In this document: piece after piece, positions 20,682 through 30,529 of the stretch
How positions within the stretch are numbered: position 1 is the stretch's first letter
Layout of the letters: each line of letters begins with the position of its first letter
Assembly (NCBI RefSeq): GCF_964019505.1
Contig: NZ_OZ026449.1
Coordinates: 682,001 to 746,000 of the forward strand
Origin: TIUS-1 sp964019505
GTDB taxonomy: Bacteria; Bacillota_I; Bacilli_A; Mycoplasmatales; Mycoplasmataceae
Length of the DNA stretch: 64,000 nucleotides
Direction of reading: 5' to 3'
Translations under genes and position numbers: made by a program
Notes under the pieces: generated by a model
Databases searched by the model: none
What the model was told of the DNA's origin: nothing
What the model saw: only the letters and a program-made list of their open reading frames with translations

Positions 20682-21428
20682 TTAATAAGTTATTTTTTTT
20701 AAGAATAATCCTTTCCCTTCTGCTGTGTAATCTAATTTGCCTTCACGCAATTGGAGAACGTTTATAATTTTTTGGAGCTCTATTTTATTTTGTGCATGAG
20801 CAATTGATGCACCGACCATTCTTCTAATTTGATGTGTCAAAAAACCTTTAGACGTAAATTCAATAAAAATTTTAGTGCCCAACCTTTTAACCCTAATAGA
20901 GTTTATGGTTCTGACCACTTCCTTATCTACAATTTCAGTTTCGCTAAGTGAAGTAAAATGCTTAAAGTTATGCGTTCCATTAAATACCATTATAGCATTT
21001 TTAAATTTTTTAAAGTCAAAATATCTAGAATCACAATATTGATAGTACCTTCCATCGAACACTCCCGGTTCGGAAGTAGCTATTTGATATTGGTATTTTT
21101 TTGAAACCGCTCCTCTAATGTTGAAGTCTTTAGTTGTTAATTCAATATGTGTGACACGAATGTCAATTGGTAGTATTTTATTTAGTGACCTAATCATTCT
21201 ATCTAGATCAGGTAAAAAACTTAATTCAACTTTAACCTTTTGATCTATTGCATGTACATGTGAATCCGTTCTAGACGCGCCTCAACAATTAAAATCATCA
21301 GACTGACAAAACATGCTTAACGCATGTTCAAGATTGCCTTGAATAGTTGTTTTTATATCTTGTTGTTTTGATCAACCATTATATCCATAACCATCATATG
21401 AAAGTGATAATAAAAAATAATACTTCAT
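20682..21428 (-). CDS. truA: tRNA pseudouridine(38-40) synthase
   Basis: TruA, 248 aa, isomerises uridines 38-40 in the tRNA anticodon stem. The N-terminus reads YYFLLSLSYDGYGYNGW. The catalytic Asp is in SRTDSHVHA (the usual motif is GRTDAGVHA), and the C-terminal domain has FLTHQIRRMVG. It lies 3 bp after ecfT, a common order in Firmicutes (ecfA1-ecfA2-ecfT-truA). Trp codons include TGA. Confidence 0.95.
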
Positions 21429-21431
21429 GTT

Positions 21432-22382
21432 CTAAATATTCAAAATTAAGTCTATTCTTGGTATTTGAATTTGACTCAACACATCTACATATGGATAGCA
21501 GAATAATAAAATACATGCAGCCATTCCAATGAAGAAAAATATAAAATCACTCATTCTAAAACTAAATTGACGGTAACGTGTTCTTCTAGCTGAAGGATCA
21601 TATCCACGTGAGTCCATAGCGTAAGCTAAGTCCTCTGCCTTTTGGAAGGCAGATACTAATAGAGGAATAATTAATGAAACCATTGTTTTAGCTTTGTCTC
21701 TTAATTTTCCATTTTTAAAATCAATACCTCTTGAAGCTTGTGCCTTCATAATTCTTCCCGCTTCGTCAATTAGTGTTGGAATCATACGTAAAGCAATTGA
21801 GATAATTGTTGAAAATATGAATACTGGGAAACCAATGGCTTTCAATGGTCATAGTAAATCTTCTATAGCTAATGTTAGTGCCAGTGGTTGTGTTGTTCCA
21901 GCTAAAATACATGTTAGTGTAATCATTAAGAATATTCTTAATGTCATATAAATTGCATTATAAAGAGTTGTTTCTGAGATGAATGCAAATTCACTTATTA
22001 ATTTACCTGACGAATCAAGTGATCCACCCAATGCTAAGACATATCCAGCACCAACATCTTGTTTTCATAAGTAAATACCATTTGCCAATTCTTCCCAGTT
22101 TGCTAATTCAATAGCCTCTGGTTTACCTGCAAATATATTAATAACAAGCAACACTATAAAAATAAATGATACTGGTATTAATATTTTAAATAGCATTGTT
22201 CATCTTAGTTTTGATACCGCATACATTAATAAAATTACTGGTCCAATTAAAGCAAATCCTGTAAAACCTATAGGAAAAAATAATACAACAATCATAACTA
22301 TTATCATTAACAGTTTTAATCTTGGATCCATTTTATGCATTATTGAATTGTTGGGGATATATCTTCCAAATACCATTCTCAT
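21432..22382 (-). CDS. ecfT: Energy-coupling factor transporter transmembrane protein EcfT
   Basis: Membrane scaffold of the group II ECF vitamin transporter module, 316 aa, about six helices. It couples ATP hydrolysis by EcfA1/EcfA2 to exchangeable S components. The two Ala-Arg-Gly-type coupling motifs are visible as ASRGI and DSRGYD in the cytoplasmic helices. There is a longer than usual extracellular loop around residues 85-125. It follows ecfA2 by 7 bp. A probable folate S component is encoded at 46772-47458 in this window. Confidence 0.94.
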
Positions 22383-22389
22383 AATTTAC

Positions 22390-23460
22390 CTACTTTTTCT
22401 TAGCTTCTTTAATTATTTTTGCTAATTCTTCTACAGTTCTGAAATCTTTATCTAAGACATCAATGCCTTTTTCTTTTAATTTATATGCAAGATTATAAAG
22501 TTTTGGTGGTTCAATACCCAACTCTTCAATCATCTCTTTATTTTTAAACACATTAGATGGAGTATCTTTTGTAAAAAGTTGTCCCTCTTTCATTACTACA
22601 ACTTGATCAGCAATTTGTAAAACGTGATCCATGTTATGTGTGACGATGATAATTCTTTTACCTTTTTCTTTATTCAATCTTTGAAATAAAGCCATGAAGT
22701 CTTCTTCACCTCTTGGGTCAAGTCCACCAGTTGGTTCATCAAGTACTAATGTATTTCCATCCATGGCAACAATACCGGCAATAGCAACACGTCGTTTCTG
22801 ACCACCACTTAGGTCAAAAGGAGACCTTTTTGCATACTCTTCTGGTAAGTCTACCATTTTCAAGTATTCAGGCACCTTTGCAATTGATTCAAATTTATCT
22901 CCACCTAAGTTAATAGGTCCGAAAGCTATATCTTTTTCTATTGTTTCTTCAAATAATTGATACTCAGGAAATTGGAAAACTAAACCAATTTCTCTTCTCA
23001 AGTGTTTTACTTCAGGTATTTTTTTTGTTGAAGCGGGTATTTGGTATGTACCAATAACAGCTCTTCCAGTATCTGAAATTAATAGTCCATTTGTCATTTG
23101 GATAAGTGTTGATTTACCACTACCAGTTGTACCAATAATGGCTGTAATTTCACCTGGTTTAAAATCAACTGTTGTATTAGTTAATGCATTAAATTCAAAT
23201 GGTGTATTTTTAGAATAAACATAAGATATGTTTTCTAATTTTATTTCACCTTTGTAATCAAAAGCCGGAGCTTTCGCACTAAACATTTTTGACTTGTACG
23301 AAGACTTAGTCTTTTTATCTTTTGAATCTTGTTCAGACAATCATGTCTTAACTTCTTTAACTCTTTTTTTAATTTCTGGTTTTTCAGATTTTCTAAAAGT
23401 GTTCAATTCTTTTTGGTATTGTTTTTGCAATGCCTTTTCGTTATTCATTATTTTTGACAT
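22390..23460 (-). CDS. ecfA2: Energy-coupling factor ATPase EcfA2
   Basis: ATPase subunit of the ECF module, about 356 aa. Walker A is IGTTGSGKST, the signature is LSGGQKRRVAIAG, and Walker B is LVLDEPTGGLD. A basic, helical extension of about 70 residues (KSEKPEIKKRVKEVK, then FSAKAPAFDYKG) precedes the ABC domain; ordinary EcfA2 proteins lack it. Two starts are possible: ATG 23460 (GTGGGG upstream, 13-bp overlap with ecfA1) or ATG 23448 (1-base TAATG overlap, no binding site). I chose 23460, with moderate certainty. Confidence 0.92.
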
Positions 23461-24638
23461 ATTTGCCCCACTAGATCATCTATGTTTTCAACATGGCCGA
23501 TTTTAACTCCGACCTCATTAAGTGCATCTTCCATTAATGTAATGAAAGGAACATCTAATTTTATTGATCTAATAAATTCTTTATCTTTTAAAATTTCAAA
23601 CGGTTTTCCACAACGAACCATTTCTCCGTGATTCATAACAATAACTTTGTCAGCATTAAGAATTTCATCCATATCGTGTGTAATTGAGATAATTGTTTTA
23701 TTTTCGTTTTTTCTTAAGTTCAACATTATTTCTTTAACGTCTCTTTTACCCTTGGGGTCAAGCATACTTGATGCCTCGTCAAAGATTAAGATATCAGGTG
23801 ATAGCGCCAATGCAGAAGCAATAGCAACTCTTTGTTTTTGTCCACCAGATAATAGAAGTGGTTCATGATCTAGGAATTTTTCCATTCTAACTTTTTTTGC
23901 AACTTCTTCAATAATTGCAGGCATTAGTGCAGGATCCATTTGTCTGTTTTCTAAACCAAATGCAATATCATCTTTAACTGTCGAACCAATAAATTGGTTG
24001 TCAGGATTTTGGAAAACAATTCCCATGAATTTAATAATGTATTTGATTGTTGATGAATTTATTTTGTTTCCATAAATTGAAACATTACCCTCGTTAGCTT
24101 TTAAAACCCCAATAAGTAATTTTGATAATGTTGATTTACCACTTCCGTTATGTCCAATAATAGTTACATATTCACCATGCTTAATTTCAAAGTTAACATC
24201 CTTTAATACATATGGGTGATCTGTTTTGTATTTAAAACTTAAATTTTCTACTTTAATTGAAATATCATTTCTCTTAGATAGTTCAGCGTTTTTACCCTTA
24301 TTTTTAATAGCTTGTTTTGATTCTTTGTGTAGGTGTTTTGATAATTCATATTCTTCTTTTATTTCAGAATAATTAACACCTGTCTCAGCAGTGTTATCAA
24401 GAGTTCTTTTACATTCAATTTCGAAGTCTTTAAATTTTGTATCAAGCGTAAGTGCTTTAAATTGTTCTTTTGCATCTTTGTATTCTTGTTCTACCGCTTT
24501 AACTTCTTCTTTAGTAACTTGTTTGTTTGAATATTTATTTTTAATTTTGTGTAATTTTTTAGCCTTAAAAAGAACTGCTCCTCACTCAGAGTTAAGTTCT
24601 ATTTTAAATGTATTTAAGTCTTTTAAAGTCAATTTCAT
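23448..24638 (-). CDS. ecfA1: Energy-coupling factor ATPase EcfA1
   Basis: First ATPase of the ECF module, 396 aa. Walker A is IGHNGSGKST, the signature is LSGGQKQRVAIASA, and the Walker B region is LIFDEASSMLDPKG. The ABC domain begins near residue 130; before it is a charged helical region (IELNSEWGAVLFKAKK, one TGA Trp). ATG 24638 has a GGTGGAG binding site. First gene of the run ecfA1-ecfA2-ecfT-truA-TSUP, separated from rplQ by a terminator. Together with EcfA2 it forms the heterodimer that powers vitamin uptake. Confidence 0.94.
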
Positions 24639-24741
24639 AATTGCTCCACCATCTATCTATATATATTCTAAATTATAATTTTTATAATTTACAACTTTTT
24701 GATATTTTGTTTATCTATTTATAATTCTACCAAAATTACAC

Positions 24742-24770
24742 AAAAAAACACCAAGCATAAAGCTCGGTGT
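24742..24770 (-). terminator. Terminator of the S10-spc-alpha superoperon after rplQ
   Basis: On the minus strand ACACCGAGC pairs with GCTTGGTGT (one G-U pair, loop of 5) followed by seven T residues. It lies 14 bp past the rplQ stop. Confidence 0.85.
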
Positions 24771-24783
24771 CTTAAATATATAA

Positions 24784-25143
24784 CTATACTAATTCGATAA
24801 TAACTATTGGTGCGTTGTCACCTTTACGGTTATCTAGTTTTAATATACGTGTGTATCCACCATTTCTATCTTTGTATTTTTTAGCAACTTTTGTAAAAAG
24901 TTTTTGTAATGCAGTTTCTTTATCAGAAGCATCAATATCTCTTAGTCAAGCAGCAGCTTGTCTACGAGCATGTAAGTCACCTCTTTTAGCTAAAGTAACC
25001 ATTTTATCAAAATGAACTCTTAATTCTTTAGCTCTTGTTTCAGTAATCTCTAATCTTTCTTTAACAATTAATTCTGTTGTTAGGTTTCTCATCAACGCTA
25101 CTCTTCAAGCAGTGTTTTTACCTTGTTTTTGAATATATGACAT
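24784..25143 (-). CDS. rplQ: 50S ribosomal protein L17 (bL17)
   Basis: L17, 119 aa, near the exit of the large-subunit tunnel. Motifs include WRVALMRNLTTELIVKE and TRAKELRVHFDKMVTLAKRG; the Trp codons are TGA. It is the last gene of the alpha operon and is followed by a strong terminator. ATG 25143 has the GGAGGCCG binding site 11 bp after rpoA. Confidence 0.97.
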
Positions 25144-25154
25144 TCGGCCTCCTA

Positions 25155-26108
25155 CTAAACAGCTCTAAATAGCAAACCAAGTTGTGCTACTTTGTCTTTG
25201 ATTTCTTTTAGAGATTTTTTTCCCAAGTTGCGGATTTCTTGAATATCGTATTCTGATTTTTCAACTAGGTCACGCACAGTGTTCACATTTGCTCTTTTCA
25301 AACAGTTAAGTGATCTTTGTGTGAAGTCTAATTCTTCAATTGGTCTATCCAATTCTTTTTCATCAGTTTCGTCTTCAACACCCAATACTTCTAATTGACT
25401 TGTACTTGTGTTTAGGTCAACTAATAAAGATAGGTGTTCTGACATGATTTTTCCAGCAACCGCAACAGCCATTGATGGAGTTACTGATCCATCAGTTGTA
25501 ACGTTTAATTTTAAAATTTCATAGTCTTGTGTTTTACCAATGTTTGTTGGTTCAACTTCATATGAAACATTTAAAACTGGTGTGTAGTTTGAATCAATTG
25601 TGATTGATCCAACTTCTTGTTTTTCTTTTTTATTTTCTTTAAATGATCTATAACCTCTTGAGTTTTTAGCCATCAAGATCATATCCATCACACCACCATC
25701 AGAGATAGTTGCAATGTGTAGATCTTTATTGATAACTTCAACACCAGCTGGACATACGATGTCTGCAGCAGATACTGTACCAACAGTTGAAGATTTAAGA
25801 GTTAGCTTAGCTATTTCTCCTTGTTCAAACATTGTGTCATCAATTTTTAAGATTAATTTTTTGATATTTAAAACGATTCTACTTACGTTTTCAACGATTC
25901 CGTTGACAGAAGTAAATTCGTGTGAAGCTCCAGTAATTTTAATTGCATAAACTGCAGCTCCTGGTGTTGAGCTTAGTAATGTTCTACGAATTGCGTTTCC
26001 AATTGTAGTACCAAACCCTCTTTCTAATGGTTGTAATGTAAATTCAGCGTAGCTGTTTGTTTCGTCGTTTTTTATAACTTCGTATTCAGGTCTTGTAAAT
26101 GGTTTCAT
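25155..26108 (-). CDS. rpoA: RNA polymerase alpha subunit
   Basis: RNA polymerase alpha, 317 aa. The N-terminal assembly domain starts KPFTRPEYEVIKNDETNSYA and contains FGTTIGNAIRRTLLSSTPGAAV. The C-terminal domain is complete (EELDFTQRSLNCLKRANV, then IRNLGKKSLKEIKDKVAQLG), so contacts with upstream promoter elements and activators are possible. It sits between rpsK and rplQ in the conserved alpha operon order. Confidence 0.98.
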   Translation of the reverse strand: MKPFTRPEYEVIKNDETNSYAEFTLQPLERGFGTTIGNAIRRTLLSSTPGAAVYAIKITGASHEFTSVNGIVENVSRIVLNIKKLILKIDDTMFEQGEIAKLTLKSSTVGTVSAADIVCPAGVEVINKDLHIATISDGGVMDMILMAKNSRGYRSFKENKKEKQEVGSITIDSNYTPVLNVSYEVEPTNIGKTQDYEILKLNVTTDGSVTPSMAVAVAGKIMSEHLSLLVDLNTSTSQLEVLGVEDETDEKELDRPIEELDFTQRSLNCLKRANVNTVRDLVEKSEYDIQEIRNLGKKSLKEIKDKVAQLGLLFRAV

Positions 26109-26111
26109 CTC

Positions 26112-26501
26112 TTATCCCCTTGGTTTCTTACGAGGTCTTACCCCGTTGTGTGGTAATGGTGTTTTATCATAAATTGAAACAATTTCTAATCCAACTCCAC
26201 TTAAACTTCTAACAGCAGCATCACGACCTGGTCCAGGTCCTTTAACTTCTACTTGAATTGTTTTTACACCATGGTCCATCGCACCTTTTCCTGCAGCTTC
26301 TGCAATTAATTGTGCGGCGTATGGTGTTGATTTTTTAGAACCTTTAAATCCTAATGTACCAGCACTTGATCATGCTAATACGTTTCCTGCTTCATCAGAG
26401 ATTGTTACAATTGTGTTGTTAAACGTTGCGTGTACGTGTGCTATACCTTTAGGTATATTTTTTTTAATTTTTTTCTTAACGTTTCTTTTTGGTTTCGCCA
26501 T
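26112..26501 (-). CDS. rpsK: 30S ribosomal protein S11 (uS11)
   Basis: S11, 129 aa, in the platform of the small subunit. Motifs include HVHATFNNTIVTISDEAGN and GPGPGRDAAVRSL, ending NGVRPRKKPRG. The Trp in LAWSSAG is TGA-coded. Stop lies 3 bp before rpoA. Confidence 0.97.
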
Positions 26502-26514
26502 GATTAATTCCTAC

Positions 26515-26880
26515 CTATTTCTTTTTGTTAGCAACAGTCTTTCTAGGACCTTTTCTTGTACGCGCATTTGTTTTTGAAGATTGCCCTCTTACTGGCAATC
26601 CGTTACGGTGTCTTTTACCTCTGTAAGATCCAATTTCCATTAAACGTTTAATGTTTAATAGTTGCTCTCTTCTTAGGTCACCCTCTGTTTTTTCTTGTGT
26701 TAATCTCTGTGTTAATACTTTAATTTGTTCTTCGGTTAAATCTTTAACTCTTACATTTTCGTTAATAGTAACGTCTGCTAAGATTTTTTGTGATCTTGAT
26801 AGACCAATTCCATAAATGTAAGTTAAACCGATAACAACTCTTTTATTGTTTGGTATTTCTACTCCACTAATACGAGCCAT
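26515..26880 (-). CDS. rpsM: 30S ribosomal protein S13 (uS13)
   Basis: S13, 121 aa, head of the small subunit, contacts the P-site tRNA. It starts ARISGVEIPNNKRVVIGLTY and ends in the basic tail TRKGPRKTVANKKK with RGKRHRNGLPVRGQ before it. Located between rpmJ and rpsK in conserved order. Confidence 0.98.
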   Translation of the reverse strand: MARISGVEIPNNKRVVIGLTYIYGIGLSRSQKILADVTINENVRVKDLTEEQIKVLTQRLTQEKTEGDLRREQLLNIKRLMEIGSYRGKRHRNGLPVRGQSSKTNARTRKGPRKTVANKKK

Positions 26881-26891
26881 TTGTAATCTCC

Positions 26892-27005
26892 TTATCCTTG
26901 TCTTTGTTTATGTTTTGGTTGTTCACAAATAATCATTACACGACCTTTTCTTCTAATTACACGACACTTGTCGCAAATTTTTTTTACTGATGATCTTACT
27001 TTCAT
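26892..27005 (-). CDS. rpmJ: 50S ribosomal protein L36 (bL36), zinc-binding form
   Basis: L36, 37 aa. It starts MKVRSSVKKICDKCRVIRRK and ends QPKHKQRQG; the zinc ligands Cys-x-x-Cys, Cys and His are all present (CDKC, IICEQPKH). Its position between infA and rpsM is conserved. ATG 27005 has a GGAGGA site upstream. Confidence 0.97.
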   Translation of the reverse strand: MKVRSSVKKICDKCRVIRRKGRVMIICEQPKHKQRQG

Positions 27006-27031
27006 CTTCTCGGTCCTCCATTGATTATTAA

Positions 27032-27259
27032 TTATTTTCCATTTTTGAATCTGTATGTGATTCGCCCAAGTGTTGGGTTGTATGGTGAAATTGCCACAGT
27101 TACTGTATCGCCGGGTAAAATGCGAATGTGATTCATACGGATTTTACCAGAAACTTGAGCTGAAATAACTATGTTGTTTTCTAACTTCACTTTGAAAGCG
27201 GCGTTGGGTAATACCTCAACCACTTGACCACTGACTTCTAAATAATCTTCTTTAGCCAT
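27032..27259 (-). CDS. infA: Translation initiation factor IF-1
   Basis: IF-1, 75 aa, one OB-fold that occupies the A site during initiation. It starts AKEDYLEVSGQVVEVLPNA and contains VSGKIRMNHIRILPGD. The start codon directly abuts the map stop codon (TAG then ATG, no gap), so the two are coupled. Confidence 0.97.
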   Translation of the reverse strand: MAKEDYLEVSGQVVEVLPNAAFKVKLENNIVISAQVSGKIRMNHIRILPGDTVTVAISPYNPTLGRITYRFKNGK

Positions 27260-28027
27260 CTAATCCTCCATTGGTTTGATTGTAGTCAGGACTTCATGTC
27301 CTGTTTTTGTTACAAGTATTGTGTGTTCAAAATGTGCTGTGGCTTTGCCATTTTCTGAAACAATTGTTCAGCCATCTTTTAACATCTTAACTTTACTTGT
27401 ACCAATTTGGACCATTGGTTCAATACATATAGCCATTCCCTCTCTCAAGCGAACACCACTATTTGGTATTCCTTGGTTTGGGATCATTGGATCTTCATGC
27501 ATTGATTTTCCTATTCCATGTCCAGAAAATTCAGTAGGTAAATAATAACCTTCTCCAACAACAAAATTTTCTATTGTTGAAGATATATTTCCTACTCTAG
27601 TTCCTGGAACGACTTGTTTAATCGCAAGGTTTAGGGATTCTTCAGTGGTTTTTAACAACCTTTGGTGTTCTGGGTCTTTTGAATCACCGCAAATAACACT
27701 GAACGCTGCATCGGCATGATAGCCTTTGTAACTGCATCCAGCATCAATTGAAACAATATCTCCATTCTTAATTGAATAATTAGAAGGTATTGTATGAATT
27801 AATTGTTCGTTGATAGAAATACAAGTATATGCAGGAAATCCCAAATATCCTTTGAAATTACTTTTGCATTCATACTTGTTGATAAACTCTTTAAAAAATT
27901 TATCTAACTCTAAACAATTAACTCCCGGCTTTATCATTTCTTTTAAATGAAATAAAGCCGCGCCCAAGACTTTACCAGCATATCTCATCAATGCTGATTC
28001 GTCTTGATTTTTTAATGTTATGTTCAT
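27260..28027 (-). CDS. map: Methionine aminopeptidase type I
   Basis: Removes the N-terminal Met from nascent proteins; 255 aa, without an N-terminal extension. Metal ligands are visible in DIVSIDAGC and YHADAAFS (two Asp), GHGIGKSMHEDP (His), CIEPM (Glu) and the final Glu in the segment after an in-frame TGA Trp (DGWTIVSENG, then AHFEHTILVT). The start overlaps the adk stop by one base. In the conserved order adk-map-infA. Confidence 0.97.
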
Positions 28028-28662
28028 TAAAGTTTTAATCCTTTAACAACATCCTCATATAATTTTTTTGGTGTGACGTTTGTAACGTCAAGTTCTACCA
28101 TTTTATTATTATATATTTTTATTAAGGGTGCCGTCAGAGTATTGTACTCTTCTAAACGAATTTTAATTTTTTCAGGAGCATCATCTGGTCTTACAACCAA
28201 CTCTGTTCCGTCAGTGTCACAAATTCATTCTACTTTTGGTCTAATGTTTACTTTGTGATAACTCTTTTTACATTTTGGGCAAATGATTCTATTTGAAAGT
28301 CTTTCAAGTAAAACTGATTCATCACATTTAAAGTGAAGAACCACGTCTAACTTTGTCCCTTTTGCTGCTAATAATTTATCTAATTCTTGTGCTTGAACAA
28401 GAGTTCTAGGAAATCCATCGAATAATAAGTTAGTTGATTTTGTTTCTAAAAACTTAGCAACCATACCAATTGTAATTTCGTCTGGAACATATTTTCCAGC
28501 ATTCATATATTCAATTGCTTTAAGTCCTAATTCAGTTTTATTTGAAATTTCAGCCCTGTAAAGATCTCCAGTTGATAATTGAGTAAATCCATTTTTATCA
28601 ATTAATTGTTCTGAAGCAGTTCCTTTACCAGACCCTGGGGCACCTAATAATAAAATATTCAT
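28027..28662 (-). CDS. adk: Adenylate kinase
   Basis: Interconverts ATP + AMP and 2 ADP; 211 aa, long-LID form. The P-loop is LLGAPGSGKGTASEQL, and the AMP site includes LFDGFPRTLVQAQ. The LID has zinc-type ligands CPKC followed by CDTDG, as in Gram-positive enzymes. Start ATG 28662 is chosen because of its TAGGAGAAA site and the canonical MNILLLGAPG start. Located between secY and map. Confidence 0.97.
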
Positions 28663-28672
28663 AATGTTTCTC

Positions 28673-30073
28673 CTATCAAATATGTGATGTATTTGAATCG
28701 TTAATACCGTTTTCAAATTTATCTTGTTTTTTATCGATAAATGATTGTTGAATCAATCTACCTTTTACTTGTTGTGTTGTTTGTAAAGCAACAGAAATAA
28801 TAATAATTAATCCTGTACCACCGATCGCAAGATTGGATGGTAGATCAGTTAGTTTTGCAATTATGTATGGTAGAGCTGCAATTAGCGCTAGGAATACAGA
28901 TCCAAAACAACTTAACCTATTTATGGTTCCACTTAAAAATTTTTGAGTGTCCTTACCAGGGTTGATACCGGGAATAAATGTTCCTGATTTATTAAAGTTA
29001 TCTGCTATCTTTTCTGGATTGATTTGAACTTGCGAGTACAGGAATGTAAACAATATTACAGTCGTAGCATATATCGCAATTCCACCTCATGATGAGAAGG
29101 ATAAGAAGTTATTTGTAAATCAGACAAACCCATTATCTGGACTTGTTGTCTTTATTATCTCAGCAATTGTTATAGGCGTTGATATGATCGCCGATGCGAA
29201 GATTACAGGTATTACCCCTGCATTGTTTAATTTCAATGGAAGGTAAGGCATGTTATCTTCGTTTTCGACGAGTCCCGATCCTGTTTGTTGGATTGGAATT
29301 TTTCTTTCTACTTCATTTATGAATGTAACAATGAATATAACAAACACGAAGGCAATCATATATATTGAAAAGTAAATTAAACCTTCAAACAATATAGTGG
29401 CTTCACTTGAAGCTTTAGTTCAAAAGGCATAAGTATCGATAATGTTTTGTGGCATTCCCGAAACAATACCAACAAAAATAATTATTGATACCCCATTCCC
29501 AATTCCTTTAATTGTAATTTGGTCAGCAATTCATAACATTAAGAACGTACCAGCCAACATAATTATTGGAACTAAGAAAAAGTAGAATGTTGCACCACCT
29601 ATTGAAGATGGGTCTCCCCATTTTGGTTCAATCAAACCATATTGAGACAGCGTAAATATTGTCGCAATTGTTTGCATTAAAGCAAATGGAATTGTTAATA
29701 CTTTTGTAAGTTTATCTATTTTTTTTCGACCTCTCTCTCCAGATTTGGACCAGTTCGTTAGAATTGGAACCACGTCCGTTGAAAGAAGTTGAGTAATAAT
29801 AGATGCAGTAATATAAGGCGACACCCCAAGGGCTAATATTGAAAATTGATTTATACTACCACCACCAAGTGTTGATAGTAGTTTGAAAAATTCAATGTTA
29901 TTAGCCCCTTCCGAATAGTTGTCTGATAATGTAACACCAGGCACTGTAATTAACATCGCTATTTTTACAAGTAATAAAACAACTAAAGTGAAGATTATTC
30001 TCTTCACTAGGTCTTTGTTTTTAATTGTAAACTTAGGCTTGTCTTTTTTATTGACTTGCTCTGATCTTTTCAT
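28673..30073 (-). CDS. secY: Protein translocase subunit SecY
   Basis: Channel subunit of the Sec translocon, 466 aa, ten transmembrane helices expected. Features include IIFTLVVLLLVKIAMLITVP, the plug-region text GSINQFSILALGVSPYITAS, and LAGTFLML. The last sense codon is a TGA (Trp, ending SHIW) followed by TAG at 28673. ATG 30073 follows an AAGG site; a GTG 6 bp upstream is less likely. SecA is encoded at 53443-56307; secE and secG are not in the window. Confidence 0.96.
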
Positions 30074-30080
30074 TGACACC

Positions 30081-30518
30081 TTAAATTACCTCGATGCTAC
30101 CTCCGGCAGCTTTAATTGCTTCTTCGGCACTTTTTGATACTTTATTAACTTTTACAGTTAATTTTTTTGTAACTTTACCATTACCTAAAATTTTAATTAA
30201 CACATTTTTTTTCTTGATGATTTTTGCTTCAAACAATGTATCATGGTTAACTAAGTCTGTTTTTAAAGTTTGTAATTTTTCTAAGTTGATGATTACATAT
30301 TCTTTTTGGAAAATATTTGTAAACCCAATTTTTGGAAGCCTTCTAAATAATGGAGTTTGTCCACCCTCGAACCCAGGTCTAACTCCACCACCACTACGTG
30401 AGTTTTGTCCTTTGTGACCACGTGTTGAAGTTTTACCCTTACCAGATGCCATACCTCTACCAACTCTAGTAGTGTCTTTTTTAGAACCTTCAGTATATTT
30501 TAATTCATGTAATTTCAT
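30081..30518 (-). CDS. rplO: 50S ribosomal protein L15 (uL15)
   Basis: L15, 145 aa, a central assembly protein of the large subunit. The N-terminal glycine/arginine-rich arm reads GRGMASGKGKTSTRGHKGQN and GGVRPGFEGGQTPLFRRLPK; the C-terminal part is Lys-rich. It follows the enlarged rpsE directly; rpmD (L30), normally between them, is missing. Confidence 0.97.
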   Translation of the reverse strand: MKLHELKYTEGSKKDTTRVGRGMASGKGKTSTRGHKGQNSRSGGGVRPGFEGGQTPLFRRLPKIGFTNIFQKEYVIINLEKLQTLKTDLVNHDTLFEAKIIKKKNVLIKILGNGKVTKKLTVKVNKVSKSAEEAIKAAGGSIEVI

Positions 30519-30529
30519 GTAAGACTCTC

